Part shown: piece after piece, positions 1-13,750 of the stretch
Layout: each line of letters starts with the position of its first letter
Numbering within the stretch: position 1 is the stretch's first letter
NCBI GenBank assembly: GCA_013398615.1
Contig: VZSR01003803.1
Coordinates: 8,539,836 to 8,603,835 of the forward strand
Origin: Brachypodius melanocephalos
Taxonomy: Eukaryota > Chordata > Aves > Passeriformes > Pycnonotidae
Direction of reading: 5' to 3'
DNA: 64,000 bases
Position numbers and translations under genes: made by a program
Notes under the pieces: model-generated
Told to the model about the DNA's origin: nothing
Seen by the model: the letters and a program-made list of their open reading frames with translations, nothing else
The model's database searches: none

Positions 1-150
1 CATAGATCTAAGTGGTTGCTGGACTGCAGATTCAGCTTTGAATCATTCAAGAAGTACGGGCCAGAGCTGTAATATCACTTAGGTAAATTGTTGTCCTCTA
101 GGCTGGGCTTAAAAAATAATAAGAACAGCAGCAGATTTTGTCCCTTATAT

Positions 151-178
151 GTTTGTTTGTTTATTTGTTTGTTTGTTT
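151..178. repeat. (TTTG)n simple repeat
   Basis: Seven tetranucleotide units of GTTT type with one TTTA interruption. An ordinary microsatellite-like tract. Confidence 0.9.
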
Positions 179-759
179 CAAAATATGAAATATAAGTCAA
201 AGCTACTCTCCAGTCCCTGAATTCATGGTCTAGGTAAAATTGTTAATTTTTTAGAGTCTAATAGAGTGAGGGAAGATTGTTCATAATTCTTAAGTGAATT
301 ACTGTGAAACTGGCAGTCAGTTCTATCACAGTGCCTCAGTAGAAGAAATTTGGACATCTAATGCATTTGCTGCCAGTCACATAAACAGGTGTTACTAGGA
401 CAGTTAGTTGGATTTTCTTTATTTGTTTGGTTTGTTTTTAATGGGGCCAAAACTATTTAATAGCTATGCTTCCAGCTCCTGCTGGTTTCCCAGGACAACA
501 GGTGAAGGAGACAGTGAACTGGAACATGAAGACATTCCTCATGATTCCTTCAGTCAGGGTAAAAGAATGAAAACATCAAGGGAAGAAGCATTTAAATACT
601 TAACTACGGTTGAGTACAAGAGAATGAAAAAAGTAAATGCTGTAAAATGATACAACTGTGCTAATTGTTTAGTTAAGAAACACTTTTTCATGAAAAAGAT
701 TGGGTTTTAGCCTTTATGTGAAAATTAATCTAAATGCTCGTGTAACACCACAACAGTGA

Positions 760-867
760 TTTTTTGTTTGGGTTTTGGGGTGGGTTTTTTGGGGTTATTG
801 GAGGGGTTTTTGTTTTGACTTTTTTTGTTTAGTTGGTTTTTAGTGGGGAGAGGTTAAGGTTTTTTTG
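760..867 (+). repeat. T/G-rich tract with a G-quadruplex motif
   Basis: About 108 bases made almost only of T and G on this strand. Within it, 770-794 reads G3-T4-G4-T-G3-T6-G4, which meets the usual G-quadruplex rule of four runs of three or more G with loops of 1-7 bases. Similar tracts recur at 3875-3990, 35798-35906 and 56361-56448, and on the other strand at 13676-13750. Confidence 0.8.
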
Positions 868-3800
868 CTTTCCTAATTAAGATTGCTAACAATTGTTCAA
901 AGTTATTAAAATTGTTGTGATTTTTTTGCAGTCAATTTAACTTAATGATTGAATATTTAAAACAATAATTATTTTAAGGAAGTCATGCTCTGTTTTTTTA
1001 GGATAATAAGCTAAATGGAAACACATGCCTCTAGCGTAATTTCAAATGAGTACATTGTAAATGAAATAATCAACAGCGTTGTGATTTCATGTTATCTGGA
1101 AAAGGTTACTCTAAAAAAATTCCTAAGAGAAAACATCTTTACAGAAATGCTTATGAGCTGGTTTAAATTCAAACAGCAGAAATTATTTTATATTCTTTCC
1201 ATTATAGATGAGTATACATGGACCTAAGAGGCTAATAGTGTAAACCTTTACCTTTTCCGTTCTTCCCAGCACTATCTTTTCTTAAAGGGTAGCAGACAAA
1301 AAAGAACTTCTAATTTCTCTTACTTCTCTTAATTTCTTGTTTTTGTTGTAAGAAATTAGATTTTTTTCCCCCCACCAAACAACATAAAACAATTTTGAAT
1401 CCTGTATCCAGTCTGAAGCAAGACAGGTAACTCAGATTAAACTCATACAGCCAACCAACACTGCTGCGTCATGCAACACGAAAGGAATGAAACATAAAGA
1501 GCCAAATAAACATATGTCCACACAAAAGAAGGTTTGAGACATCTAACACTTCAAATACAGCTCTACACACACCTGTAATTTTTTTTTCTCCCCCAGATTA
1601 TGAAAAGGGATTCCTAATACAAGTGGACCCAGTGCAGCTCCTGAGCATCGTCGACTTTCATTCATACAGCACCTAATCTGTGGAGATAATTTCTGCTTTG
1701 AAGAACTTCTGTATAGCCAACTGGAAAGTTGAGGTATTGGATATTTAGATACAAATGGTTTTGAGATATGTTTATTGTCTTTATTTTTTGCCTTTATTAA
1801 TTTATAAAGTTCAAATCAAACACAGATGCGCTCAGGAGCAATTTAAGCTGAATAAGGTTACAAATGGAACAGAGATTAAAAAAAAAGTCTAGTTTTAGAG
1901 ATGATGTTTTTATATTTCTCACCATGGGTTTGTAGAAAGTTCTGTTTTGAAAGTGTTTACCACTCCTCGTGTTTTTAAATAGTCACTGCAGTGTGCTCTT
2001 AACCTGAATGGACTGAATAGGTTTTGAAATCTAATTTTTGTATCACATTTAGTAGCACATAATTGCTTCTGGAAACCTCTGTAGACAAGTCACAAAGTCT
2101 ATAGTGCAAGTCTAACCTCTCAGGTATTTCAGTGTGGCTTGGTCTAGGTCTAGAATATGGTGGGTTTGCTGTAGGACTCTGAAATGACAATCGAGGTCCA
2201 TGAAGGTAAACCTCATGAAGGTCAAGGATAACGCCCCTTTTAGGAGTTACGTTTTTTTCTAACTTATATCAAGTGGTTTGTGTAACTCAGGGCATACCCT
2301 GCTAGAGTACTGAATAAATACAAATCTGTATTAATGGAGCGGGTGAATATGGAAAGTGTTTTGTTCAAGAGCCTGCTGTGATATAAACCATTGTGATTCA
2401 GCAGCTGTAGATTTGAATCATTTGAATCTGATATTCACTTTACAGATGAACGATGGTTATTCACTTTCAATTTGTCATGAGTACAGCCACAGATTGAAAT
2501 AAGATGGAGCAAACGTCTGTGGTTATCTGTTAACTGATGTGCTTTATCATTTCAGAGCTGAATGACTCATGATCATGTAGTTCAGAACACCTCTAATTAA
2601 TTTTTGAGTTGAGTCTTTATTCTTAACCTCAAGCTATGGTTTATTAATGGGTTAAGGTAAAGAGCTTGCTAAAGCGTAATGTGTGGCTGTGCAAACATAT
2701 TTGGAAGCACATAGTTCATTGTTGGATGTCAGAGGTTTACCTGCCTACCCAACTAATTGAGAATCATAGCAGAGAACCAGAAAGCCATAGTAATGAATGA
2801 GAGACACAGTGACCTCCAAAAGACATAACTGAATTAGAACTGATGAACTTGATATGAGTGGATTCACAGTGTCATTTTAAATAGAACAGTGTTTAAATAA
2901 TTTTCCTGCCCTCGGAAATGTATTGCACTAAAAACATAACAAAGATTGGCAGGTGAATTTTAACTTGTTGGCTTTTTTTTTTTTTATTATTGTTGTTTGT
3001 TGTTGTTTTCTAAAAGTCTTATAAAAGTAGAGAATTTATAGAAGGATATTTGTTGTATAAAAATATTTTGGTTCTGAATGCATGCAAAGGAAGCTTTCTG
3101 GAATTTAAGATGTATCTTTAATGGTTTTGAGGAGCAAAAATCATAGGGGAAGAGATGAGGGAAGAGAGGTTTCTTTTGTCTTTCTTGCTAAAGAACAGAA
3201 AAGACAAGTTTAAGACATAATAGTTTAAGGTATGTTTAAAACATAACTTCCTATGGATTTTTTTTCTCAAAATAGTAACTTCTTATAGGCTAAGTAATTG
3301 TGTATACTATTCCAGAATTCTCTTAGTCTTTAGACTGGAGGTTTATGATATTCAAATTTTGACAAATATTTCAGGATCATTTATGTAGATATTCTTTCTA
3401 CATTAATTTACAACATCAAGTGACAGAACCAACTTCTGGCCTGCCAGCCTTTGTATGAAATGTTAAATTCATCCTCTGTTGCAACAGAGCAGAACTGAGT
3501 CTTGTGTCTCTTAAATCCATGTGGTTCATTAATCATAAATTATAAAGTGCTCAAATATAGAAATTCCTTTTGAAAAAATAACATACATTTTCAGTAAAAC
3601 ACAAATTGGACTGTATTTTTTTATAGTTCCATAAAGAAGAAATATTTGGCATAATTTTATGTCTAAGCAGGAGCTGCTTATTTACTGGTGAAAAATATGC
3701 TATCAAAAACCTGTGTTTGGTTGTCCATGTCCTCAACCTCTGAGTAAGTATGTAGTGTGAAATAAAGAGATTTAGGGAAAACACTGAGCTTCCCTGCCTA

Positions 3801-3874
3801 CAGTCCCTTGAATTTTTTTTCTCAACTTTGAGGTCAAGGCATATGTTCATCTCTCCCAAAATGCAAAAGATTTC

Positions 3875-3954
3875 TGTGGTGGTTTTTTTTGTTTGGTTTT
3901 TTTTGTTGGTTTATTTTTGTTTAGTTTTGGTTTGGGGTTTTTTGGTTTTTGGGG

Positions 3955-3985
<31 letters not shown>

Positions 3986-3990
3986 GTTTT
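3875..3990 (+). repeat. T/G-rich low-complexity tract
   Basis: A run of T blocks broken by G, GG and GGGG, ending in TTTG and TTTTG units. It gives long stop-free frames rich in Phe, Val, Leu and Trp, which are composition artefacts. G runs of 2 and 4 alternate, so only a weak two-tetrad quadruplex is possible. Confidence 0.85.
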
Positions 3991-5191
3991 CCCCTAAGAT
4001 TCCTCTGATTCCTGTTTCTTTTTTTTCATTGCTGTGAGTTTATTTTTAGTTGGATTTCCCAGGAATAAGGTTTGCATACAAAACTGTTAAATCAGAATAG
4101 CTGATGCATGTCAAAGTTTCATTCTTTGCTTTAAGTTAACCACTCAAATAAATGGAGAACAGCGGTGAAGTTTATATAAACCACAGAAATGTCTCTGATG
4201 CATATTTTTGAATAGGTTATGTCATTCTTTTTATAGTATCTATCTTGACCATGTGGATCTTGACATGATTAGATTTAATGGATCTCTTAAGAACTGCTCT
4301 TGCTTTCAAGTTTTGTGGAAAAAATTTATACTGGTTAGGAAAAACATCGCTAAAATGGGCTATATATGGAGGTTGTATATTGTTATTTTGGGTGGTCTGA
4401 AATTCTGACAGTTGTAACAGTGATGGTCAGGAACAAAAGCAGCAGTGATTTTTAAAACACAAGTCTGCAATGTCTTCCAAATGTGAAGATTTCAATAGAC
4501 TAACATGCCAAGAGAGCAGAAGGACCTGACAGAAAATAGTAATTTTCTGTATGTGTAGAATTTAACAGTCCTTAAATGGCTTGTGCTGGATGAAAGAGAA
4601 ACAGAAAAATGACCTTTATCATTGTCACCACTGCAAATCTTGCTGTTCCACTGTTCCAGTGATGCATAGAGGTGGAAAAAAAGGAGATGAGTACAATAGA
4701 CTTTTCCATAGACTGAGTTTTCCAGGTCATTTAATTCTCTCTAGCGTGTTCAGAACCTTTCCAACAGAGCTAATGATAACAGATTGCCACATTATCCTAC
4801 TCGTGGTGACCTGTTTGGGTACCTGCCAGAAATTTCTACTCACTCAAAGCTGTTGGTTGAAAAAGTGTTTACTGACTTCACTTCTAATGGTTATTATAAT
4901 GTATTCAAGAAAAAAAAGTATTATTGAGTATTTCATGTGTTAAATAATGACTCAATTATTTTGAAAATTGATAGTTTGGGCTGCTGCTGTGCTGCAACTG
5001 ATTTTGAATTTTCCTTACTGACTCTGGCCTTCTGCTTGTTCATGTTCTGTGGGGACAGTTCTCTCTATCAAACAAGGCTGTTTTTTCAACATGTATCCAG
5101 ATAAAGCTACCCGCAGGAACTTTCTCTAAAAGTGGATAAAAAAAAGCCAGCTGTGACTCTGAAAGGGAAAATTGGAGCATTTTTCCTGGGA

Positions 5192-5212
5192 TTTTTTTTT
5201 TTTTTTTTTTTT
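5192..5212 (+). repeat. Poly(T), 21 bases
   Basis: Uninterrupted T run, the longest pure homopolymer I found in the window. It could be the antisense poly(A) tail of a retrocopy, but no recognisable retrocopy lies beside it. Confidence 0.85.
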
Positions 5213-8200
5213 AAATTACTTTTGGGCTGCACGAGCCTTAATAGTGTTAAGGAGAAAGACTATCAATGAGTACCATGATGTTCAGGCTCTTGATCATTTC
5301 ATGATTTTAATATGATTTTTTGAGCATAAAATTCACCATTCTAGATTTCACTCTTATTGTTTGAATTTCTATCTTTAACATCATTTTTTTTGAGAACCAA
5401 GAAGCTTTAAATCACATATAGTGTATGATTTTTACCATAAAAAAAGAGCCTGCATTTAAATATTAATAAAGAAATTTTGTTTACTAGAACATGTATTGTT
5501 TCACCAATCCAACTGGAGAAAAATAATTTTCTAAAAGTGATTCTGCCTGGGAGTCCTGATTTTGAGATAACTTGCTCTTGCATGCTACCTACTCAACTTT
5601 GAAGAGCTAAAGGGATCTAAAATTTAAAAGTTTACCTTTTATTCACACTGATTCCTAATCTAGTGTGTTTAAAAATAATTTTTGAGATTATATCTAATAC
5701 TTTGGGTTGGGGTTTTTTTAATTGCATTTAAGTTCTTATAGAAATCACACTTTTTTTCATATCAATGCAAAGATCATGTTAAGACTACTACTAACTTTAT
5801 TTGCTATACACCAGTGACTTACTTAGGCTTTCCATGTGTAGTTATTTTTTCTCTAATTTAGGGCCATTCAAGCCTGCATTGGGCATGTAAGTCACCTGAA
5901 TAGCTTTCCCTTGATTATAGAATTAAAAATCCTAGAGGTAGAAAATGCCATCAAACCTTTTTCAGATATAATTATTCCCATCAGAAAAGGTTTCCTTTGG
6001 AGTCAGTTTCATACATTAAGCAGTCGAATTTCAATCTTAGAGAAAATGTTTTGCCTGCTGGATGCAAAGTATAGCAGTTTAGCACCTGCTTTGCTAGCAG
6101 CTGAATCATCTCACATGAGTAACAACTTTCTTTTCAAGATGGGGAGAACAACACAGAACTGGAGAGTCACAGGTAGCAGTGCTAATAGAAACACACTGGT
6201 TTAAAAATAGGATTTAAGTGGTTTGGGGCTTATATAACTGATATCTTGTTGACAACAAGCATGCTTGTGTTCTGAGAAAATTTGTGTTTTCATGACCTGA
6301 AATGGGTAGTGATTCTCCCCTTTCCTACTTACGTGTCTGCAATAGAAATAAATAAAATATTCCAGGCTTTCAATCTTGAACCCATTTACTTTGACTTCGA
6401 TTTTGTGTTCTTCCTGATTGCTTTATTTTAATTTTGTAACGCAATCTTATATTTTACTGCTCTGCAAGTTTACAAAGGTTAAAGCACTTCAAAATTAAGA
6501 CTTTATGTTAGTATATTTTTTTAAAAAATGCTTGCGAGTAATGTCTGAAGTCCTATTGGACTATAGTTCTGAATTATTCAGATATTAGTGTAGTTACCAT
6601 TAATACTGGGTACATAATTTGATGGATTAAATTGTGATATATATGTTTACAGCTTACTCCAGGCTAATAAGAATCTAAAATGTAGCATATTAATAGTGGT
6701 TCACTGCCTTCTGTTGATACATGATAGGGAAAATAGAAATACTGTTGTAACAAATTGCATGTATGCAGATTCCAGATGTCCTATAAATGTCTCCGTGCAA
6801 CAAACCTTTTTTACATCCCAATGTGATCTAAAAAAGAAAAAATTTATTGTAAGAGTTACGTTGGCTCAGTCTGGCGTTACAGTGAAGCCTTACCAATGAC
6901 AAATCACTGCAAAAGATGTGGTTTGGTTCTCTCCTTGAGACCCTCTCTTCCTGTAGGATGTCTGCCGATTGTATATTCAGTGCTTAATTGGTAAATGTAG
7001 TGGAAAATATTCGGCTTTGGTTTGTTTAATTCCATTCTGTTTTGGGGTTAAACCAATATACTAGATGTAAAGGAAATTTCATGGCAGTAGGGCTTCTACT
7101 TTCCAAGGCAGCTTGCCATCAGACTGGCTTTGCAATCACAGTAAGCCACAAAACATGCCTAACTTTTTGAAGCAGGTGAATTCTTGTGCTGACACAGCAT
7201 CAGAAATCCCAGTGAGAACAGGAGTGGACTACACACAGAGCTATTCCACAGAGGATGCAATTGCTGAAGGATTAACTAATACAAGATTAAGTGTGGTGGG
7301 GCCTCACACCCACTTCTGGTCTGATCTGGGAAGGCATCATGCTCTTCATAAAAGCAGCAATGAGTCAAACCATTAAGGTCCAAACAGCTTTCACTGTTGG
7401 TTTAAAAGAGCTCTAAAATTTCCATCAAGACCAAAATATGTTTACTTTCCACATATCGAATATGAAAGTCCAGTCTCAAACCTGGCTGTTCGAGACTGTG
7501 CCCGTTGCTCTGCTGTCTCCTACCAGCCAGGCTGAGATTAGCTCATTCATATTGGAGATGGATACAGGCAGATGGAATTTGGGGCAGATACTACACAGAC
7601 ACCCATCCTTTCCTAAGAAATGAGCAAGAGAGAGTCTTATAATTTTAGCCACACATATTTTGTGAGTAGTGAACGCAAATGTCCAAAGTGACAAGCCCTG
7701 AATCTTGAAGACAAGTCACTGACTGTGCCTGTCCAGATATGATATAACTATCACTATCTTATGTGGAATTCATGTATTTGGGTGATAGCCAGTTGTAGCA
7801 ATCCCTGAGCTATAGGTAGTTTTGGAAGATGCCCATATTTTGTCATAATTTTTTTTCCATACAGAAAACTCAGAAAACTGATGATTTCAAATACATAATG
7901 AAAAAACACTGAGAGAGGTAAAGTCTTGTGTAAGATTTTCATTGTACAGTTTATATAGGCACATATTTCTGAACAACATAGGCCATTCATGTTTCTGGTT
8001 TTGTATTACATTTATTTACATTTCAAGTTTTGAGAAGTATTTGCTAAGCATATGTTTATAAATGTTGTTTTATCTTCTTAGACTTGCAAAAAACCCCTAG
8101 TAAAGTGCCATAAAAATGCTTATGCCATGCTGCCTTACATGACTAGAAGGAGAGAGAGAGAAAGAGGCTGTCAACAGATCTTGATCTTGTATCATGTTCA

Positions 8201-9016
8201 AACCTGAATCCAAATTCATATCTCAAGTGTTGCAGAGACATGCGGAGGTCTTAGCAAATGAGATATATTTCTATCTTTTGTAATACTTTTAAAAGTAGTG
8301 GAAAATTCACAGCCTCACACAAAAATTGAAGATTTGCATACTATAACAGAGACACTGATAATAAGCATTAAACATCCCTAATATGCAGCACAACTCCTTT
8401 ATTTGCAGCTTTGTGATGAAAAATAATTACTTCTCCTTTGACAGGATGAGAAAAACCAAAGCTCAGTATTATATATTGTCATTATACTAATTATTGTTGT
8501 TTATTATAGTGGAAGTATTTTTCCTTTTTAAAGTCCTCAGAATAAAAGTTATTTTTATCCTTTTATTCACATATGCAGTGGGGTTTCTAAAGAAGATTTC
8601 TAATTAATTCTTTCAAATTCACATGAACATTTTTACTGTCTTAATCTAATATTTTATACTGATAGAAATGAGCTGGAAACTATTTAATGACATTCTGCAA
8701 GTACTTATCAAGTTTGTCATTGCCATCTTACACAAGCAGTTTTTGAAGTCAACAGTCTCAGTTAATTTTAATGAATTTGGCAGACACACAGAATTGGCTT
8801 TTGCCTTGGTTTTCATGTATTTTTATGGGATTCCACAAAGGCTTTTTGAGAGTATAGACTTCATATTTATTGGCTGTGTAACTTTAAAATAATTTCTTGT
8901 AACTGATGTCTGCCTGGATTTTCCATCACATGAAATAAACTAGGTAAATACCAAATCTGGTAAACTGAAATAGCTCTGTATAAAATGCAAATTTCATAAA
9001 ATAGTACTGTTCAGGT

Positions 9017-9533
9017 AGAAAAAGGGCCTTGGACAGTCTCCAGTCCAATCTTCTGCTCTGGCAGGTCAGCTCCAAGGAGGTCAGGCCAGGCTGCTTAGGT
9101 CTTCATCCAGTTGTGTCAGACCAAGATGCTTGGGTCTTCATTCAGTTAGGTCTTGAAATCACCCAAGGATGGAAAGGGAGCAACCTCTCTCAGCTTGTGC
9201 CACTGTCTCTCTGTCCTTATGGAGAAAAACTTCTCCTTATATTCAGATGAATCTCTCTTATTTCAATTTATACTTCTTGTGGCTTATCTTTCCAGCTTAC
9301 ATTGCTTTACAATGCCTGGCTATGTCTCCTCAAGGACTTCCCCTAACACTGGGGTCTGCTGGTAGATCCCTCCAAGGCCAACTCTGCTCCAAACTGAGCA
9401 AGCCCAGCTCCCCCAGAGTCTTGTTAAAGAGCAAATGCTTCAGCCCCACCATCTCAGTGACCTCCTTGCATTCTCTTCAGTTGGGCACTGTCTTTCTTTT
9501 ACAGAGTGGCCCAACACTGGATGCAATATTCTA
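9017..9533 (-). mobile_element. CR1 LINE, 3' portion, minus strand, truncated
   Basis: Read on the plus strand this is the reverse complement of the 3' part of an avian CR1. Recognisable blocks, in order, are the 'contract and summary' landmarks near the 3' end (about 9020-9180), the sequence around TTCTCCTTATATTCAG (9229-9244), and the block ending CCCAACACTGGATGCA (9510-9525). It resembles the older CR1 families with CATCCAGT/TTGAAA landmarks rather than the youngest ones (recall, not a search). The 5' part is missing, as is usual for CR1. A 35-bp internal duplication is described separately. It is noncoding; the plus-strand open frames at 9029-9534 are antisense shadows of it. Confidence 0.85.
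9090..9146 (-). repeat. 35-bp tandem duplication inside the CR1
   Basis: GCTGCTTAGGTCTTCATCCA at 9090-9109 is matched by GATGCTTGGGTCTTCATTCA at 9125-9144 (3 differences in 20). The CR1 consensus, as I recall it, has this block once, so the second copy arose in this locus or in its source element. Confidence 0.7.
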
Positions 9534-12500
9534 AATACAAAAGTTCTTGGAAAAGTGGGAAATTAGGCAGTCTTTATTTTCATAAGACAATATTTAGAAA
9601 CATGATTGAATTGGTTCTTTTTTTTTTTTTTAAGTTGAGACCAACTTTCATTTACAGGAGGATGGATCAGACTCTTGCTGATGTACCAAGAGCAGAATTT
9701 GATCTTCAGACGTATGCATCCAAAGGGATGCAATTTTTTTTTCTTGAAAGAGGATAATATATAATTCCTCTTAAAATTCCTGAATTCAGAAACACCAGAA
9801 CAAGATAAAAGTTAAGGTAAGAACAATATTGTCATAATATATTTCCATAGGAGAGTTCCCTCATTGCTTTTTTGGTGATGTTTTCATAGCTACAGTTTTG
9901 TGCAAATATTGCATTCTCTCTATTACAGTGAAAGAGCAAAAAGAAATAACTTTTAATGGATGTAAGAGACTTCCCTGTTTACTTGCTTTAAAATTAGTCT
10001 GAACTGTCTCATTTTGCTCCAAGATGAAATATCTAGATGGGACTATTCCACCTACACTGGTTGATGCTAGGTTCTCACACATGCCTCTGCTTTCCCACGA
10101 ATCCAAACTGAGAAAATGACGGTCATCGAAGCAGCAGCTTTCAAGGCAGGGAGCATATTGAAGAACTCCTAAAGAAATTGACAGAAATTAACCTTTTGTC
10201 ACTGATTTGGCAAAAGGAAGACATACCTTTACACATCACTCCCAAGTTCATTATTTTCTATTTTCCTTTTACGCCTTCTGGTTTCATCCCTTCGTTCTCT
10301 AATGAGACACAGTTATTAGCGCATAATAATTTTTTTGTTGTTCACAACTTTTCCTGTTTGTTCATAGCTTTATCTCCTGCTAAAGCTATGAAGTGTGGGC
10401 TGCTCGCTGTGTTCCTTCTAGAGAAGCAAGAATGAAAAAGTTGTATATACAGAAGAAAAAAGTGTATCATCCTAATGCAAATATCTGAGAAGGGAAAATA
10501 TTTATAGGGTAATTTCTCTCAGGTTTATTTCTAGCCAGAAAGGGAGAAGAGTGGTACTACATGGGACGCAAGAGTTACAGCCAATAGATTTTATTAATAA
10601 AGGATTGCACTATTTCTATATTTTTACAAGGAAGTTTAAAATGTTGAACTGTCTCTTTTATGTTAAAAACATAGTGTGTAGTCTTTTTGATTTACAGTTG
10701 AACGTCATATAACAATATTTTAAATGAAAGTTGTAGTTCACCATTTATTGTAGAACAAAAGAGGGAAAATATAGTTTATTTAGTGCTTCTTTTCTTTTAC
10801 TCCAAGTTCTTTTCAATTAAATCTTATTATAAAATGAAGAGGGACACAGCTTTCTTAAAATATTGTTAGGTATTCTGGGGTTTAAGTTCTTGATGAACAA
10901 AAAATTAAAATTTAATTTTAATCCTATTACCTCGAGTGTATTGTAGCTGAATATTCATTTAAATATAATCCCAGTTCAGATGCTACATTTATTTATTTGT
11001 AAATGGCAAGTGAAATTTTAAGTCCACATTGATTTAAGAAAAAAACAAGGAAATTAGTTATTACTCAAAATAGTCTTCCATAACTGTGTAATAAAAAACT
11101 CACATCTGTGTGGATGAAAAGAAATCCTTTGACCACAAGATCTCAACATTACTGGTGAAAGAAATAACTAATTAATTTACAAAATAATACAATGTGGAAG
11201 GAAGCACATCTATTGATGAATAGCCTGGATAGAAATGTTTCCTGATAGGTGAATTGATTTCAAGGAAGAGTTTCTGTGATTACACGCAATAAAGAAAGTA
11301 GTGTTCCTTTATATTGTAAAACAAGCGTTTGATACTCTGTTACCATTTTTGCCAGTCTTTGAAAGCCTCTCCTGCAAGAAAAGCATTTCATGAATGGAAA
11401 ATGAAACTAAACATCAGCATAACTTTTTCATACAGTAAGCTAATAAAAGTGATATGTTAACTTATTTAAAGTGCAAGGAATATTTTACAGAATTTATGCT
11501 TGAATTGTTTATGAGGATTAGGCAGTATAAAAACAAATTTAAGTAAACAACTATTTCTAGCAAATAAACCACAACATCTAAATTTTGTAACAGTAATCCT
11601 AGTTAGTGTTTCAGATGTTTTATGCAGCAAAATTCCACTTCCAAAGTTTGATACTGAAAATCCTTCAATCCAAATTAGTTAGTTTATGGTTTGAAGAAAC
11701 GCAAGGTTTCAAGACATCCTAAGAACAGGTAGAAGGGAAGCAGAAAGGCAAGTGTCAGCCATTCCATAACAAAACTCACTTCAAACAGAGAAAACTTTGT
11801 TTAGCTTTCCATAGTGAATGTGAGGTAAATACTTGCTTTATTTTTTGAAAGAGGAAGATTTTTTTTTTTTTTTAATTTTCAAATTTAGGAAGAGAAAGGC
11901 AGTGGGATATCACAGTTTCTGCATGCAAGCTAGGTGCATCATCAATAGTGTGATTGGCTGTACTCTGAGGCATAGGAAAACATTCTTTTCTTCCAAACTC
12001 TCTTACCTACTTCCATAGAGATAATATCCTATAGTGGAGGAGTTGCTAGAGATATAATTTGGTGCATAAAGCTCTTTCTTGTTTAGGTGAACCTTCCATT
12101 TTTGCTGGTAGTTATTCTGGTTTCAGGAAAGGTGACATTGGCTATGCAAACTTCTGCAAATGGTCCCTGAGCTCACATTCAAGGCTATCCTCTGAGCCTT
12201 GTTGTATCTCTGATACCCTCTGTTATATCTGCAGCACTTTGATGAATCCATACTTGTCCCACACATCAAGAATTCATATGTATTTCCGTACAAGGTCATT
12301 CACAAAATCAATTACTGCTCTCCTTCTCTTTCAATATATCACAGTTTTTATAATTACTATGTACTTAAAGAGATGTGTTCAGTTTTCAAGATATACTGAT
12401 CCATAGGTCTTATTTAACTATTTTTGTTATGCAAATTTTCAAGTAGAGCTTTCTCCTATTATCCATAGATTAGTAAAAAACAAAATTGCCTCATTGCCTT

Positions 12501-13675
12501 CTTGAGTTCAAGATTGAAAAGCAAGTTGATATATTGTGTAGAGAACCTTCAGTGCTATTTATTTGATTCAGTTTGCCCCTCATCGAACATTGCCATTTTT
12601 ACTATATGCAAGAACTGTTTATTTCACAGACACAATGAAAACTAATCATAGTATTTATTAAGATAAATGCAGCAAGTCATAAAATAAATACGAAACTGAT
12701 TTTAGTTCATTAAAAAACTTCTTTACTCTGTAAATCATACACTAATGAAAATAGATAACTTTGAGGAGAGATAGGAGATGAACTCCCTTTGATGAGGACA
12801 ATAATCCCTATACAGAAACTATAGAAGTACAAAAGCTATTCTCTGTAATTTAGGGACTCAGAAACATTTCTAGCTGGGTTGCAGTCCCAACTAGCATATA
12901 CAGTTGTATGAAAATCTGTTTGCTATGTCCCCTGAGTAATACTGCTTGCAGGAAATACATAGCTCTTGCTGAGAAGGAACTCAAGAGATTGTAAGTAATA
13001 TAGTAAAGTAACAGTGTGCTTTTCTCATTATAGTGTAGCTACAAACCACAACCTTCCAATTTCTCTGTTTCTCTTTCAGTTGATAAATCAACTGATCTAA
13101 CTCTCCCATTTCAATGACCCATCTAATAAAAACACTTATGAAGAATCTTAAATATTTTAAGGGCTAATTATATAGTTATTTGTAGGAACAGAATCTTTGA
13201 TCCAAATTGTTTGAATAGGAGGAAAAGTGAAACAACAGGCAATTTAGCTGAAAATCTGAATTACTAGTTTTCATGTTATAAAAGACCTTGAAAGTAGAAA
13301 GTCAATAAAACCACCAACTGAAAGCCTACTTTAGATTCCATTGTAGTTAATAGCAACACTTTCAGTAGTGCCAAGGGTTGCATATTGTCTATGACATTTA
13401 TAGAAATTTTAAGAACAGCATACAGTCTGTGTGAGAAGTAGAATCTTATAAAAATTCTATATGTGTATTCTTTTCAAAGATAAAATGTCTATTGCTACTA
13501 CAGGGAATTTGGAGTGAGCACATTAACTTTCAGTAAAAAAACCCAAAAATTACTTCAAAGTTAATTTGAACTGAGTAGAGGTATGTATTAAAGAAAAGCC
13601 AGAAAATGTGAGATAACATGGAAATAGAAGGTACAGAATATCACTTCTTGTGTTTCTGTAGAAAATATACTATGG
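9534..13675. other. Unique AT-rich non-coding DNA
   Basis: No gene or transposon recognised. Contains T runs at 9618-9631 and 11859-11873. The 12059-12406 stretch has the longest open frame of this part (115 codons, plus strand), with no similarity I recognise and no splice context that would make it an exon. Confidence 0.55.
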
Positions 13676-13750
13676 AAAAAAACCCAACCAAACCCAAACC
13701 AAACCAACCAAACCAACCAAAAAAAAACTGAGCAAAACAAACAAGCAAGC
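13676..13750 (-). repeat. A/C-rich tract (T/G-rich on the minus strand)
   Basis: AACC and AAACC units followed by A9 and AAAC units. It is the same sequence type as the plus-strand T/G tracts, in inverted orientation. Confidence 0.85.

Larger units (their letters stand above)
1..9016. other. Unique AT-rich non-coding DNA, no gene seen
   Basis: I see no exon, RNA gene or transposon here. Open frames are under about 120 codons and resemble no family I know; none has convincing splice flanks. The stretch holds T/G-rich tracts (listed separately), a 21-base T run at 5192-5212 and a short GA run at 8150-8166. The segment around 7090-7630 is somewhat less AT-rich and has stop-poor frames on both strands, but no recognisable product. 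Confidence 0.6.

Noticed and set aside
4581..4943. 120-codon plus-strand frame with a Cys/His-rich start
   Set aside because: The C-x2-C-like text HCHHCKSCC suggested a zinc finger, but spacing does not repeat and the rest is ordinary AT-rich translation.
5915..5990. Possible CR1 3' end (TTATAGAATTAAAAATCC...)
   Set aside because: No continuing CR1 landmarks; too short to support.
7488..7506. tRNA-like word GTTCGAGACTGTGC
   Set aside because: No matching acceptor or anticodon arms around it; no cloverleaf can be drawn.
12059..12406. 115-codon plus-strand frame
   Set aside because: No domain; composition typical of unique non-coding DNA.
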